From NCBI GenBank assembly GCA_021772975.1, contig JAJFKY010000016.1, forward strand, positions 310,001 to 374,000: 64,000 bases of DNA, given 5' to 3'. A program made the position numbers and the translations under genes. The notes under the pieces were generated by a model. That model was not told where the DNA came from, made no database searches, and saw nothing but the letters and a program-made list of their open reading frames with translations. Positions 63,968 to 64,000 of the stretch are shown here, in pieces (the first letter of the stretch is position 1; every line of letters starts with the position of its first letter). Source of the DNA: Gammaproteobacteria bacterium. GTDB lineage: Bacteria; Pseudomonadota; Gammaproteobacteria; Xanthomonadales; Wenzhouxiangellaceae.

Positions 63968-64000
63968 ACCGCACAATCGATGTAGGGATCGAGCAGGGTT
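63964..64000 (+). CDS. start of a further gene, cut by the window edge
   Basis: An ATG at 63964 overlaps the preceding stop (ATGA) with AGG just before it. Only twelve residues are visible (MNRTIDVGIEQG), too few to name. The overlap suggests it belongs to the same hyp-linked operon. Confidence 0.5.
   Translation, partial: MNRTIDVGIEQG

Overview
The window is bacterial and most likely from a non-enteric gammaproteobacterium. The evidence is gene content and order: rsfS-rlmH, maf-rng-yhdP-tldD and the divergent darP/pmbA pair, all gammaproteobacterial arrangements, plus tpiA-secG-tRNA-Leu running into a complete 14-gene nuo operon. I cannot name a genus from the sequence alone. The 18-29 kb stretch is visibly richer in A+T than the nuo block, as expected of accessory DNA.

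Layout. (1) 0-6 kb: a Tat-exported DUF1501 protein, a DUF427 protein, a LytTR response regulator overlapping its LytS-type sensor kinase, and two exported proteins, one an alpha/beta hydrolase. (2) 6-18 kb: housekeeping genes: a sirtuin, rsfS, rlmH, maf, rng, yhdP, tldD, darP and pmbA. (3) 18-29 kb: an accessory region built around an apparent class III lanthipeptide system. It holds three short precursor genes (22655, 26151, 26675), each with the labionin-type S-x2-S-x2-C motif, and a LanKC synthetase. It also holds an ATP-grasp RiPP-maturase-like ligase, one or two small ORFs of unknown role, and a divergent pair encoding FlhD-like and FlhC-like regulators. The three precursor genes share an upstream region with identical internal spacing: a promoter-like TTAYCR-N16-TACTGT followed by a GTGAC-N6-GTCAC palindrome. 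This is the most interesting part of the window. (4) 28.5-37.4 kb: two small envelope-type proteins, then a type I restriction-modification operon (hsdM, hsdS, a decayed four-helix-bundle gene, a Fic gene, hsdR). (5) 37.6-55.6 kb: a short-chain dehydrogenase, tpiA, secG, tRNA-Leu(GAG) and nuoA-N. Three different inverted-repeat elements lie in the nuoH/I, nuoI/J and nuoK/L gaps. (6) 55.7-64 kb: an initiator tRNA whose 3' end and terminator are repeated downstream, a thiopurine methyltransferase gene, and a [NiFe]-hydrogenase maturation operon (hypF, hypC, a SIS-domain gene, hypD, hypE) with an FmdE-like gene and the start of another gene at the window edge.

How the genes fit together. The nuo block encodes all fourteen complex I subunits. 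The hyp block makes and inserts the Fe(CN)2CO ligands of a [NiFe]-hydrogenase whose structural genes are not in the window; hypA and hypB are also absent. In the RiPP region the proposed flow is that FlhDC-like factors or another regulator control the precursor promoters, LanKC phosphorylates, eliminates and cyclises the Ser/Ser/Cys triad, and the ATP-grasp enzyme either adds a second macrocycle or acts on a separate small peptide. No dedicated exporter or leader protease is visible nearby.
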